This document shows, piece by piece, positions 10,639 to 20,749 of a stretch of DNA of 26,313 nucleotides. The translations under genes and the position numbers were made by a program. Below the pieces are notes generated by a model. The model saw nothing but the letters and a program-made list of their open reading frames with translations, searched no databases and was not told the DNA's origin. The stretch comes from Mnemiopsis leidyi. Lineage: Eukaryota > Ctenophora > Tentaculata > Lobata > Bolinopsidae. Location: contig JH154856.1 in NCBI GenBank assembly GCA_000226015.1, forward strand, positions 60,272 through 86,584. Direction: 5' to 3'. How positions within the stretch are numbered: the first letter of the stretch is position 1; the number at the start of each line of letters is the position of its first letter.

Positions 10639-13285
10639 TCAAAATACGTCCATAAAGTTAACAAATAGGAGAGAAAAAGTGATAACAGCTGCAAATGCTA
10701 TATGTCTTTTTGCTGCAGCTTTTTCTTCGCCCTCCTTAATGTTACCCCTTGGAACTCCGAACTTTTCGTATGCTCTCGAGCGTGAGAGATTGTTAAAGTG
10801 TTCCTTCTCCCAATCCTAAGTAAGAAGATGTTAAGGTAATTAGTCTCGTGATATAGTGGAAGTTCGAGTTGGCACTCCGTGGTCAATGGCCATCACTTCG
10901 GTCACAAAACGAAAATTTATTTTGTCTAAATAGGTCCGCGCGCGTAAATCCTGTCTCTAACTTCTGCGCTCTGACAACAATTTGCGCGGCACAAAGCAAA
11001 AGATCATAACATGACATGAATGGATAGATAGCTAAATCAGTCCACTTATAAGTATAACCTGCAATTTTGTGCACTTTCCTTACCTGAAATGTACTTGTAT
11101 CAGCTTTTCTGCCCATCTCGAAGTCTTCAAAAGACATCCCTTTTCGTTGTTGGTGTCTGTGAAGAAAACTTTCCTCTGAAGCAAACCTCGATTTTTCAAA
11201 GTCTGGCATCCAATCTTTCTTATCTCCCATAACTCTGTTTATAGCATCTTCCAATCCCGATCTCTTCGTTCTGTTTGGAAGGAGTGAAGTATTATTAAAA
11301 TTGTAGCACAGCTGGTAAAAGACTTGATACAAAACACGATGTAAAATTGTTAAGGGAAGGAACATTCTCATGTTTATGGTACAAAATCAAAATTGCAAAG
11401 TTCGCATAAAATCTCACATGTCGTCTGCAGTCTGGTGACCTCGCCTGTTTTCTGCTTTACCGATGGCATGGTACGCGTCCTTGACCTCCATAAACTGCAT
11501 CGCCGCTTTAGGACCAGAGTTTACGTCCGGGTGTAATTCCTGACAGTAACGGTTTTTGGTTAGAGCTGACAGTGCAATTCATATTCATTCAATATAATAT
11601 TCTTACTTACTTTTTGAAGGGTTCGGCAGGGCTCACACCTGGGATCAGCGTCAAGCCCATACTCCATTCTCCCCCGCAGCACAGCAGTCAAGTAGAGAGT
11701 TGCTGTTAGGGGGAGTGTACCCTGGCACCGGTGGCCTGTCAGGAAACTGGTCAATAAATCCACCAAGTGCGACTTTGAAAAGCTCAAGCGTGGTGTGTAA
11801 GTTTACACTTTTTGGTATGGTCGACTTATGGTCGACTTAAATTTAGTCAACATTTAAGAAAGTTAGTTCACGATTTTACAGTTTGAAGGTTGACCCCCAT
11901 AAATTGCATCGCTGGACGACTGTCGCAGAGCTTGGAGCGTAGGTCTTCCATTCCAGGGCTCAAATCTCTGTGCTACCCAGCTAAGGACACGTTTGGTCCA
12001 TGCAGCTCCCGGTAGACTCAGCGAAATGAACGGGAAACAGCGATTGCGAATTAAATGAGTAGCTAAGCTTGTAGTAGCGAAGCCTCGGGCGAATACAGTA
12101 TGGTAAAAACTTCCTTAACCGTCGTTGGCCTTAAAGATCCTTCGGCTCCTGTAATTGGCCGGTTACATTGTAACCAGACGGCTGTTGGATAGACCACATT
12201 AAAATAAGAGTTAAACAAAAAACAGAGCATTTTCCCACCTTACATTTCTTGAGATAAGCTTCCTTCACCTCCGCATCAGTTGCATTTCTGCTCACTCCCA
12301 GTACTTTATAGGGATCCTTTGTTTTGGAGCCGCCTGTACAATACGTCAATACAACACGTAATTGTGATTATTTGCGAGTTAAGGACAAGCTGGGTGAACT
12401 GAAATAATATAGAAAAGTGTTACTAACCAAATACAGTTACAAACCAAATACAGTTCTGTGAATGGTAGATCCGTATACTCTAGTGCAAACTCTTCTTCCT
12501 AGCATCCTATCTGCACAGATATGGGAGAAAGCTTGTCAAAACTCTTTGAAATTGGCGGTAAAATTTTGGAAATAAAATCAGGACAGGGTGTATATTGATT
12601 GACTTTATTGCATTTTGTGTGAATGAAACGAAAAGTTGTTAACCAAAGACGAAATATGAGTACAAATTCTGCGGGCTATAGCTATAGGTATTTTTGGGGA
12701 GGGGTCACAAATTTTAACTAATCTGAAGCTAAAAGGACTGTCTTCTAGCATATAAATGGTCAAAATTTGTGACCCCTCCCCAAGAATAGCTCAATAATAA
12801 TAACTTAATATTCAAACCTAACATAAAGTGATTTAATACTCTCAAGGTAATATATTACACTCAAGGTTATATTATTCGCTCAAAGTAACGTTATACACTT
12901 AAGTCTTAAGTTAACAATTCCGGTACCAGTTAAGGGTCACAGGATCGGAATCCCACTTTTGAGCTTTTAACGAGAGTCTGAGTAGAGAATACAGAATAAC
13001 AGAAGAGCTGCCTACAGAACATTCACACGACGAGGTGTTTTTCCCGGTCTGAAATCTCCCATTGTCCACTCTTTCTGTCATGAGAAGACTCCAGATAAGA
13101 TCCTCAGCTCAGGTTTATCCAGGAAACACCTTTTGGTTACATCTCGGTCTCAATCCTCATCTGATGCATCATTCAGAATCCAGATTCCAGCCGATGGGAC
13201 AAGATCGCGTCGATCAGATCGATGCCTGGATAAAATCAGATCTACCGTGTAAGCAGGAACTCACGTGCCGTAAGAATATAAACAT
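10639..13285 (-). CDS. J-domain (DnaJ/Hsp40) membrane protein A
   Basis: Exons in coding order: 13285-13246, 12333-12239, 11539-11418, 11270-11084, 10815-10639; 206 aa, all phases consistent. The J domain spans about residues 20-85, with DPYKVLGVSRNAT and HPD at 48-50, so it should stimulate Hsp70 ATPase. The middle is charged (DWMPDFEKSRFASEES...). Residues 187-204 (HIAFAAVITFSLLFVNFM) form a C-terminal membrane segment. The short first exon (MFIFLRHVSSCLH) could be a mitochondrial targeting leader; it is chosen by phase and a G/GTAGAT donor and is the least certain exon. A small J protein with one C-terminal span recalls DNAJC30/DNAJC4-type proteins, but I cannot name an orthologue. It is the last of three tandem copies. 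Confidence 0.8.
12680..12791. repeat. Perfect inverted repeat (hairpin or small MITE)
   Basis: A 22-bp perfect pair, TTGGGGAGGGGTCACAAATT plus TT at 12694-12715 and its complement at 12762-12783, is extended imperfectly to AGCTAT/ATAGCT at the outer edges. The loop is 46 bp. It lies in intron 1 of J-domain gene A. No target-site duplication is clear. Confidence 0.8.
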
Positions 13286-13483
13286 TACCGCGCGTTCCGT
13301 ATTCTCGTGACACGGCTACTGTGACATTGCCACAGCTATATCGCAGCAGTGTAGGGCGGAGAAATTCAGTAAACTCAGATACAGACTACAGACTATTGAC
13401 AATGACAGAACCGCGTATTTACAGAACATGAGGTAGTCAGCTAGCTACTTGAGTAGTTGTACCACACTTGAACCACGATGTAG

Positions 13484-14447
13484 TTAGCTATGTCTAACGC
13501 TGGAGTACACGCCCAGAACAATGAAAATCATGGATATGAATATGAGACTCCCCATGTTTCCTTCTGAAGCACGTTGGTGTATTCTCATGCGGTGACTACT
13601 GTCTTGCTGCGGTAGGAAGGAGTTTACAGATATTGTAAACAATATAAAAGTGTAAATTTCATTGTTAGGTATATCTGCTTACTTATAATTTACAACCACA
13701 AAACGAACAATTATAACGAGAAACAATTCATCCTTACTGAATATGACAAACCTGGGTTTTCCTGCGGTATCTGGGCCGACTGACAGCAGATCCGCGTTGG
13801 GAATAGTGGAACCTCTCTCTTAAGTGTTGACTGTAGTCTTCACTCACTGTAATATGGTGTTGTCTGTTGGCCCCTCCAGGCCCAATCCCTCTTTCTCTGA
13901 AATTTGATTGTGTAACAGTGACTTCATGACTTGCTAGTGTATTATTGAGATTTGAAAATAGAAGATTACAAGAGATAGGTTAGGAGAAAATATCTAAATA
14001 ACAAAAATCAGACTTACTGTATTAGTTTGTCATAGGTTCGTCGCTCGTTAACACTTCCCAACACTTCGTACGCCTCGGCCACTGCTCGGAACTTCTCCGC
14101 ATTTTCTTCTGTTTCGTTCAAATCGGGATGATATTTCTGTAGGACGTTTGGTGGTGGCAAGGGTTCTTTCACAAATACATGCGAAAATTGTGCAATCCAC
14201 TTTGGCCGTCATAAAAGATTTTCAAGTAAACTTTAAAATGTTGCTTTTCTGCACTAGATAGAAATGTAAAAAGTAAAACCTTGCTTATTGTAAAAAGTAA
14301 AACCTTGCTAAGCTCATAGTATTTAGCCTTGATGCGCTCGTGAGTAGCGTTCTTGGACACTCCCAAAGTATCATAATGAGAGCATCTCGTTATAACAGTT
14401 ACATAGCCATATCTCAACCCATTCAAACGTCCTAACGCAAAATGCAT
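13484..14447 (-). CDS. J-domain membrane protein B, DNAJC30-like
   Basis: Exons: 14447-14304, 14136-14018, 13896-13752, 13606-13484; 176 aa, phases agree. The N-terminus (MHFALGRLNGLRYGYVTVITR) is basic and lacks acidic residues, as in mitochondrial targeting peptides. The J domain follows at about 23-86 with HYDTLGVSKNAT, HPD at 51-53 and RRTYD. A basic linker leads to one membrane span at 155-170 (GSLIFISMIFIVLGVY) and a short tail. Leader, J domain, linker and final span match the plan of DNAJC30, a mitochondrial inner-membrane J protein; orthology is inferred from layout only. The exon 1 donor lies in a 24-bp duplication offering a second in-frame donor. Only 198 bp separate its stop from gene A's start codon. 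Confidence 0.85.
14265..14309. repeat. 24-bp duplication of a 5' splice site
   Basis: The 21-bp block TGTAAAAAGTAAAACCTTGC plus T occurs at 14265-14285 and 14289-14309, offset 24. On the minus strand both copies read AGCAAG/GTTTTAC, so the exon 1 donor of J-domain gene B exists twice, with 24 bases (eight codons, no stop) between the two cut points. Confidence 0.9.
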
Positions 14448-14760
14448 ACACTTATCTCAATTCAGCTATAGTAACTGAAGTATTTACAACGTGTTTTCTG
14501 TGGGCCCTCAACTTCACATCCGAGCTCATTGACCTATATGAGTAATTTAAGATTAGCCTTGAGATAAAATGTAATCCATGATCCAATCTCGGGGTAAAAA
14601 CTAATTAATCAAACGAGTTGATACCCAATGTTGTTTTTGGATTTTAGTTTCACTTAAAATAATAGCAATTTTCAATTCATTCAACAACAATGCGAAGTAA
14701 ATAATATCAATAATTTAACTAAAAAACAAATTTACAATTCATCAAGTAAGTGAGATACAC

Positions 14761-14766
14761 TTTATT
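14761..14766 (-). terminator. Polyadenylation signal of J-domain gene C
   Basis: On the minus strand AATAAA lies 30 bases after the stop codon, so gene C probably ends before gene B begins rather than being read into it. Confidence 0.55.
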
Positions 14767-14795
14767 AAATCAACTTAAAATCAGACTAATCCCTT

Positions 14796-16224
14796 TCATG
14801 TAAACTTTGGAAAACAATAAAGATAGACAACGGCCAGCCCAACCAGCCAGAAGTTATTTGTATGGATGTAAAATCCTAATATTCCTCCTAAACCGCTAAA
14901 TTTAATAGCGTTCATCAACAACCTCTTTCGCAACAAAGTTCTGTGTTGCATTTCAAGCATTATACCCTTCAACTCCTGACGCTTATCCATTAAAAATTCA
15001 TCATCGTGATTGTGCTTGTACCAGTCGAGCCTGGTTCTTTGAGGCCGGAAATTGGGGTGAACTGAAATAAGATTCGGTAAAGTTTACTTCTTACTGAAAA
15101 CTATGTAAATTCAGGAATCTAGGACATTTTAGTGAAAGTAGGTAATGTGAAAAAAGATCTACTGCACTTACGGTGAATATTGGTGTCATGTGACTGTTTG
15201 TAAGGATTTTTAGAGAGATCAAAGTGGAGCTGCTCATCGTACTCTATTCTTTTTCTGTAACAATAATTCTGTATTAAGATCTGCCACGAAACACTATGAA
15301 ACAAAGTTCTACACTGAGTCGACAAAGAAGTAAAGAGAAACAAAATGTACACTGAGTCGACAATGAAGTAAAGAGAAACAAAATGTACACTGAGTCGACA
15401 ATGAAGTTAAGAGAAACAAAATGTACACTGAGTAGACAGTGAAGTTTAGAGAAACAAAATGTACACTGAGTCGACAGTGAAGTAAAGAGAAACAAAATGC
15501 ACAAATTCCTAACCTCAGGTCAGTCAGGGTCTTGTAGGCAGTAGAAATCTCTGCAAACTTTTCAGATGCTCCTTCGGATTTGTTTCTGTCGGGGTGGTAT
15601 TCCTGGGATAGCGAGGTAGACAAAGTTAAGCCAACAGTAAACTTAACGAGAATTTACATTCACTACATTTCTAGTTTTAATTTTAAACTGAATTGGGGAC
15701 CTGATTTACGGCAAAAATTGCGACCGCTTGTTTCCCGGCCCTTGAGAACAGCAATTTAACTTTAAAACGTAGTGAAGTGGAAATTGTATGTGTGCTGCTA
15801 CATTAGTTGATTAATATACACGAAAAAACTAAAGGGTAATACTTTCTTGTATACAAGCTAGTGCACGCACATACTTTATCGTGGATACACGATAAATCTG
15901 TTTAAGGAGCACACACGCACATAAACACATGAAAAAAGCTACAATACACTTTCTCCGACCACCCCTTCTCGATAATCTGTAAGTTTTTGCGCCGTATGAG
16001 CAAAAAGTCATGTACGGAAAAACTCTGAAATACATGACAGTATCTATCCGACCATGTCAATTGTCACTGTATACACCTTCTTTATTTAGATATTTTTATA
16101 CACGGTCTACTTTATTTAGTATTTATATATTTACTTTAGATAGTTGGAAGTATCTGTCTTTTATTTCCTCGACAGTCGCATCCTTGCTGACTCCCAGAGT
16201 TTCGTAGTGGCTCGATGTGGACAT
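14796..16224 (-). CDS. J-domain membrane protein C
   Basis: Exons: 16224-16135, 15602-15514, 15254-15172, 15061-14796; 175 aa, all phases fit. The J domain occupies almost the start: SSHYETLGVSKDATVEEIKDRY, HPD at 33-35, then KRIEYDEQL. A charged middle with RTRLDWYKHNHDDEF precedes a hydrophobic C-terminus (about 135-175) that could hold two short membrane spans (IKFSGLGGILGFYI and WLVGLAVVYLYCF). The first intron splits the J domain at the same codon boundary as in genes A and B. The start is the only in-frame ATG before the domain; upstream sequence is open to a 5' untranslated exon with donor at 16331 and acceptor at 16277. A mitochondrial leader is not evident with this start. I cannot assign a specific DNAJC orthologue. 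Confidence 0.85.
15311..15500. repeat. 38-bp tandem repeat, five copies
   Basis: Five copies of a 38-bp unit (ACACTGAGTCGACA then GAAGTAAAGAGAAACAAAAT) start at 15311, 15349, 15387, 15425 and 15463. The array lies in intron 2 of J-domain gene C, ending 13 bp from its 5' splice site at 15513. The unit lacks stop codons, so overlapping open frames here are artefacts. Confidence 0.9.
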
Positions 16225-17235
16225 AACACGAAGAAGAAGAGGGCTGGGAACTCCAGACGTCAGCAATGTACAGCATCTGAAAGTAGAGCAATATAAAACA
16301 TGGAATCAAGGTCGGTAAAAGAATTACTTACGATAAGATCCTTGAAAAATGGAAGATGAAACGTGACAGGATCAGGACACACTAACACCGCTCAGAAGAC
16401 ATCTGCTTGGTTTAATATTAACATTAATATGATAATCCAGTGGTACTATCATTTAGGATATTATGTGATAACGAACCTTTTTCTAGAAATGAGTCGAGGT
16501 ATTGTATTCATGTCTCTATAGTTACACTCTTGTTGTAGATATGTTCATTCTTAAATTTCCTGATTATCATCGAGTCAGTGTATTTCAGGACTTGAAAAGA
16601 GACAAGGCAGCAACAAGCAAACTTCTTATTTCGGTTGACATTTCTTATGTTAATTCACGATGCAACAAGTAAGATCCTTGAACAAGTTATGGCAAAATCA
16701 TTCTTAATTCAGCTTTTTTTTCGGAATAATTATAAACAATAATAGCATCACGTAATAATCTAAAAGAAACTTCAAAAATCTTTTTACATAAGAAAATCAA
16801 AAATTGTTAATTGAATTTGTATATAAGGTTAATTTCGTTTCACAGCAACGACTTACATCTAGCCTATAAAAGCTAGTAGCCAGGAATTAGTTCAAATACA
16901 AAATTAGGAGTAGGCAGATCAATTTGCTGTGTACATTTCTTGAAAACTTTCAAATATTCATGAGGGTTGTATTTCAAAGATAAAAACGTTATTTTAACAT
17001 CATCAAAATTTCTATGTACATTTGTCGTCATACTCTCATTTCGTCATCTCAATATCTTTAACAAAATCAAAATCAGTAACACAGGCCAGGTACCTATGAG
17101 CTGATTTCGAAAATAAAACAGGAAACAAAGCCGGAAACGACACTTAGAATAAAAACACACGTAAGTCTACTACAGTAAAACAAGCACATTACACGCTCCA
17201 AATAAGGAGATATTAAAATGATCACGTGACACGTG
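16225..17235. other. Spacer between LZTR1 and J-domain gene C
   Basis: AT-rich sequence holding the LZTR1 3' untranslated region and the presumed promoter and 5' untranslated exon of gene C (exon ending 16332; intron 16277-16331). No further gene is seen. Confidence 0.5.
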
Positions 17236-19602
17236 TTAGACCTTACTACCGTGTTTAGGAGTGCTGTGTGGTGTGACACGAGTACCCTTCATGTGAGTAG
17301 CTACATAATCAGTTACCTCCAGTAACAAGGACTTCTCTAGAGTTCTAAAGGCCGGTAAGGGCTGGACTAGGGTAAAGTGTTCAGCTATCATCTTCAGAGC
17401 ATGGCACTTCATGTCCTCACTGTGCACCTGATCCGCTGCTTTCAATATCTCAATAACATTGGAGGTTTTGATGTTTGTTTCAAGGCTTTTCTTGCAGTAA
17501 GCTTGCAGCTGATTATTTGAAAACCCGTAAAACTTGTCAGCCGTGAAAAGGTACAATGAATCCTCCGGAGGAATTTCGGTGTCGTTAAAATAGATGTAGT
17601 TCATGAGGGAGTTGAAGGCATCAGGAGTTGGTTCGAGTTCTCCTATCTTTATACCCACGGTGTCCTGTGGGGGCGGCAAGGACCGATACATACCTCTAAA
17701 GTATTTACATCTAGCAATAAGTATAGCTCGGTGAGCTCTTCTAGCGATCCCGTCCTTAGTCAGCGTCAAGGTTATGTCACTTAACTTCTTATCTTTAAGG
17801 AGGGCTTGCAGGTCTTCTTCTAATGACTGCTGTCCAGTGTCGCTTAAAATGTGAGGAGATCTGATTGCTGTAACGGTGCTAGTTTTCAGCCGGATCAGCT
17901 CTATTATGCTGGATTTTTCTAGAAGTTCGAACTCCTCCCTGGAAATGATCGCCTTGAAGTTCTGGTCTCTGATGATGAAGCTTTCCAGCACCCCCACCAG
18001 TTCAGTAAGATTCCTATCTTTGGCAACTTTCAGTGCTGATAGAGCATTCTCGATACTGATGTAACTTTGAATGTAAGTGATACAGATTTTCTCTAGCCGA
18101 GAAAGCTGGAAGTAGTTAGCTATCCCGTACACGTCCGTCAGAGTGACTATACTGTTGTCGTCCTCTCTGACTGAGTGAGGAATTCGGTCTGTGTAAATGA
18201 ACGTCAGGACGATTCTGAAAGCTGCAGGCATGACTTTCGGAAAGGGCAGGACCACCCTTTCACTGTTGTCCAGATCAAGTACCGACAAGATGTGATCTCG
18301 ATTTTGATGGTTTTTGGAGTCACACAATTCGTTGAGCTGATCCATTATTTTCATCCTCAGTATGGGAGAACGAGCAGCGACAATGGAGATGTGGGCGTAC
18401 AGAGACTCCTTCCTGGGACCCTCACCCACTACAAACTCCAGATCACAGAGCATCCTGCTGTCAAGGAGCCCGGAGAGGTCCTCTCTTAAGGTGGACTTCG
18501 GAAAGGACGCGAAGATAAAACAATAGAAATTGTCGGAGCCCCGGTCACTTTTATCCTTATTGCCGGTGATCACTCCACCAGATATGAACATAATGTTATC
18601 GATAATGGTGGCGGCATGATAAGACCTGTTACTTGGCACTTGCTTGCTCGGCTTGTTCCTCGATTTTACTATGTGCCAAGCGGAGGCTTCCGTGTCAAAA
18701 CAAAACAGATCGTTAGGCGATCTTGAGTTGGTGTTCTGACCGCCGAATATGTACAAACACTTGCCGTGAGAAACCATGGTGTGACCTCGTCTCCTATCGG
18801 GGGCTGCACAGCAGTTGTTAATCAGGTCAGGCAGAACTATAGACCAGGTTTTAGTTGTCAGATTGAAAGCGAGAATATCATTAGAAGTAGACACACCACA
18901 CAGACCAGAAAAAGTGTAGAGTTTGTCGTCTATGACCGCGCAGACGGCGTGCAAGACCGGAGGGTGGATCTGACCATGTTGCTCTACTTTCTTCCAAGTC
19001 GGGCTGTCGTCATCCAGGGCTAACATCCACATGTCGTTAAGCTTGTTCCGCCCGTCATACCCCCCAAATATCCACATGTGAGCGTCGTAGACAAAGGCAC
19101 AGTTCGCAGACCGGGGGTTTGGTTGCTCCCCAGAAATGTGTACCCAGGGAGTCCAGACTTGACGGTCGAAGCGGAACTGATGGACGTCGTTCTTGTTGAT
19201 CTTGTTGCTGAACCCTCCAAATATCATCATGGAGTTCTCGTACACAACAGCAGTGTGGTTGTAGCGCGGAGCGGGTGGTCTGGTTTGAGGGGACACCAGC
19301 TTCCACACCCTCTCGGTGATGTTGAAACTTATCATGTCGTTTAGTCCGTTACCATTCCCTGCTAGTTCACTGGTGCTGTCGTTGGAGAAACACCCGCCAA
19401 ATATGAAAATGGAGTCCTTCCATGCGACAGCAGTGTGATGAGTCCGAGAGAGTCCGACATTAAGTTCACTGGACTCAGGGAGTTTTGTCCAGCAGTTAAG
19501 ACTTTGCACGTACGAGTCAAGTGTTATGCCATCGAGTGATTCGTTCCTGGTCTGCTCTTTGACTCGACAGTTTACTATCGCAGAGCTTTCTCTATCATTC
19601 AT
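17236..19602 (-). CDS. LZTR1: LZTR1 orthologue, kelch-BTB-BACK-BTB-BACK CUL3 adaptor
   Basis: One uninterrupted 788-codon frame. Six kelch blades span about residues 55-365, with glycine turns IFGG at 67, 127 and 178, FSG at 231, IFGG at 285 and ISGG at 340. The first BTB domain runs about 375-510, with its BACK region to about 580. A second BTB follows (593-705; LSDITLTL, AHRAILIARCKYFRGMYRS, MNYIYFND) and a second BACK to about 775. The stretch IPPEDSLYLFTADKFYGFSN is strongly LZTR1-like. Length is slightly below the human protein (about 840). In animals LZTR1 is the substrate receptor of a CUL3 ubiquitin ligase that marks RAS-family GTPases such as RIT1 for degradation, at endomembranes. 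It is intronless here among intron-bearing neighbours. The start ATG is the first in frame before the kelch region. Confidence 0.95.
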   Translation of the reverse strand: MNDRESSAIVNCRVKEQTRNESLDGITLDSYVQSLNCWTKLPESSELNVGLSRTHHTAVAWKDSIFIFGGCFSNDSTSELAGNGNGLNDMISFNITERVWKLVSPQTRPPAPRYNHTAVVYENSMMIFGGFSNKINKNDVHQFRFDRQVWTPWVHISGEQPNPRSANCAFVYDAHMWIFGGYDGRNKLNDMWMLALDDDSPTWKKVEQHGQIHPPVLHAVCAVIDDKLYTFSGLCGVSTSNDILAFNLTTKTWSIVLPDLINNCCAAPDRRRGHTMVSHGKCLYIFGGQNTNSRSPNDLFCFDTEASAWHIVKSRNKPSKQVPSNRSYHAATIIDNIMFISGGVITGNKDKSDRGSDNFYCFIFASFPKSTLREDLSGLLDSRMLCDLEFVVGEGPRKESLYAHISIVAARSPILRMKIMDQLNELCDSKNHQNRDHILSVLDLDNSERVVLPFPKVMPAAFRIVLTFIYTDRIPHSVREDDNSIVTLTDVYGIANYFQLSRLEKICITYIQSYISIENALSALKVAKDRNLTELVGVLESFIIRDQNFKAIISREEFELLEKSSIIELIRLKTSTVTAIRSPHILSDTGQQSLEEDLQALLKDKKLSDITLTLTKDGIARRAHRAILIARCKYFRGMYRSLPPPQDTVGIKIGELEPTPDAFNSLMNYIYFNDTEIPPEDSLYLFTADKFYGFSNNQLQAYCKKSLETNIKTSNVIEILKAADQVHSEDMKCHALKMIAEHFTLVQPLPAFRTLEKSLLLEVTDYVATHMKGTRVTPHSTPKHGSKV

Positions 19603-20749
19603 AACGTGTCATCTGGCCAACTGAACGGATATTATTGTTAGTGTCAGTGCAAAGATAAAATGATGTCCGGGAATTAAAACTACAAAACAAAAGTAGTATC
19701 ACAACTTTATTGTTCAAATTGTTTGACACATATACATTTTCCGTAACATGCCATTTGAGCCCGAAGGAATAAGTATAGTAAAGTATAGTGCACATAAGGA
19801 GTTAGGAGCTATCTACCTTGAAACCCCAACCAAATAGATCTTCCTTTACAACTATTAACTTGCAATAGTTCTATACAGTAGTTTTTGCAACGGAGATTCC
19901 AGTGTATATGTATTTGTATCAACATTGACAACAATCTGTGTTTAGTCGGCCAGATGTACAGTTTTAGAATCTTCAGAATCTTGACTAAAATTTGACTAAC
20001 CGTTTATCGATTTAACTTCATGAAATCAAAAAAACAAGTACAGTAGGAAGACGAAAATAACTGCATACAACTAATAAACAAATCCATGTATTTTAAACAT
20101 TTGATTAAATAGTGATTTACAGGACACAGATTGTTGTACATACAATGATCATTATAATTGTAAAATTTGTGCAATTATTTTTAACCTTACTTTTTAGGAG
20201 CTAACACGGCCCTAAAAAATGTGGGCTGCACTGTAATTTGAGTACCAAAATTATATATACTTGCAATCTTTGAACATTCTTACACAAAATTGTCATCATA
20301 TTCGTTGAAACTCAGGTTCATCATTTACTTATGGAATTTATTTCTGCAATTAAAGTTAAAGAACCAATCTCAATTATCAGCAATCAATATACCACGACAA
20401 AAAATTAAAAAATAACTTTATCTGATTGTTATTACAAAACATAAATCAAAACTGACACGGTTTAAATATAAAACGCAAAATGTATATTATCCGGCTGCTT
20501 TAAAAGTACACGATTATTTATTATTTTATCTGATAAACAAAATAGAAACATTTGATTAAAATAAATCATAGCAGAAACTATAAAAACTTCATCATGATTC
20601 ATAAAATGAGTGAAAAAAGTCGAATCTGTGCATATCACTTACAATAATATCAAAAATAAACATGTTGAATAGTTTAAATAAAAAAATTAAAGGAAAATAA
20701 TTGCTTGAAAAGTTTTAAAACAACATTGAGACCCTGTCGGGAATAAAAA
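19603..20749. other. Intergenic region, MFS gene to LZTR1
   Basis: Very AT-rich spacer with the LZTR1 promoter (near 19603-19800) and the MFS 3' untranslated region. No coding frame, RNA gene or structured repeat is convincing. Confidence 0.5.

Noticed and set aside
13062..13310. An 82-codon plus-strand frame
   Set aside because: It overlaps the inferred first exon of J-domain gene A on the other strand, has no domain features and has no plausible splice partners.
15119..15623. Overlapping minus-strand frames of 76-104 codons rich in Phe, Cys, Leu and Ser
   Set aside because: They come from the 38-bp intronic array, which is open in all frames. Only 15514-15602 and 15172-15254 are coding here, as exons of J-domain gene C.
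16277..16400. Upstream exon extending J-domain gene C with an ATG near 16390
   Set aside because: That ATG meets an in-frame TAG after six codons and no other in-frame ATG follows, so it is treated as a 5' untranslated exon.
17876..19344. Several open frames of 60-104 codons antisense or out of frame to LZTR1
   Set aside because: They are shadows of the conserved LZTR1 frame and have no recognisable protein features.
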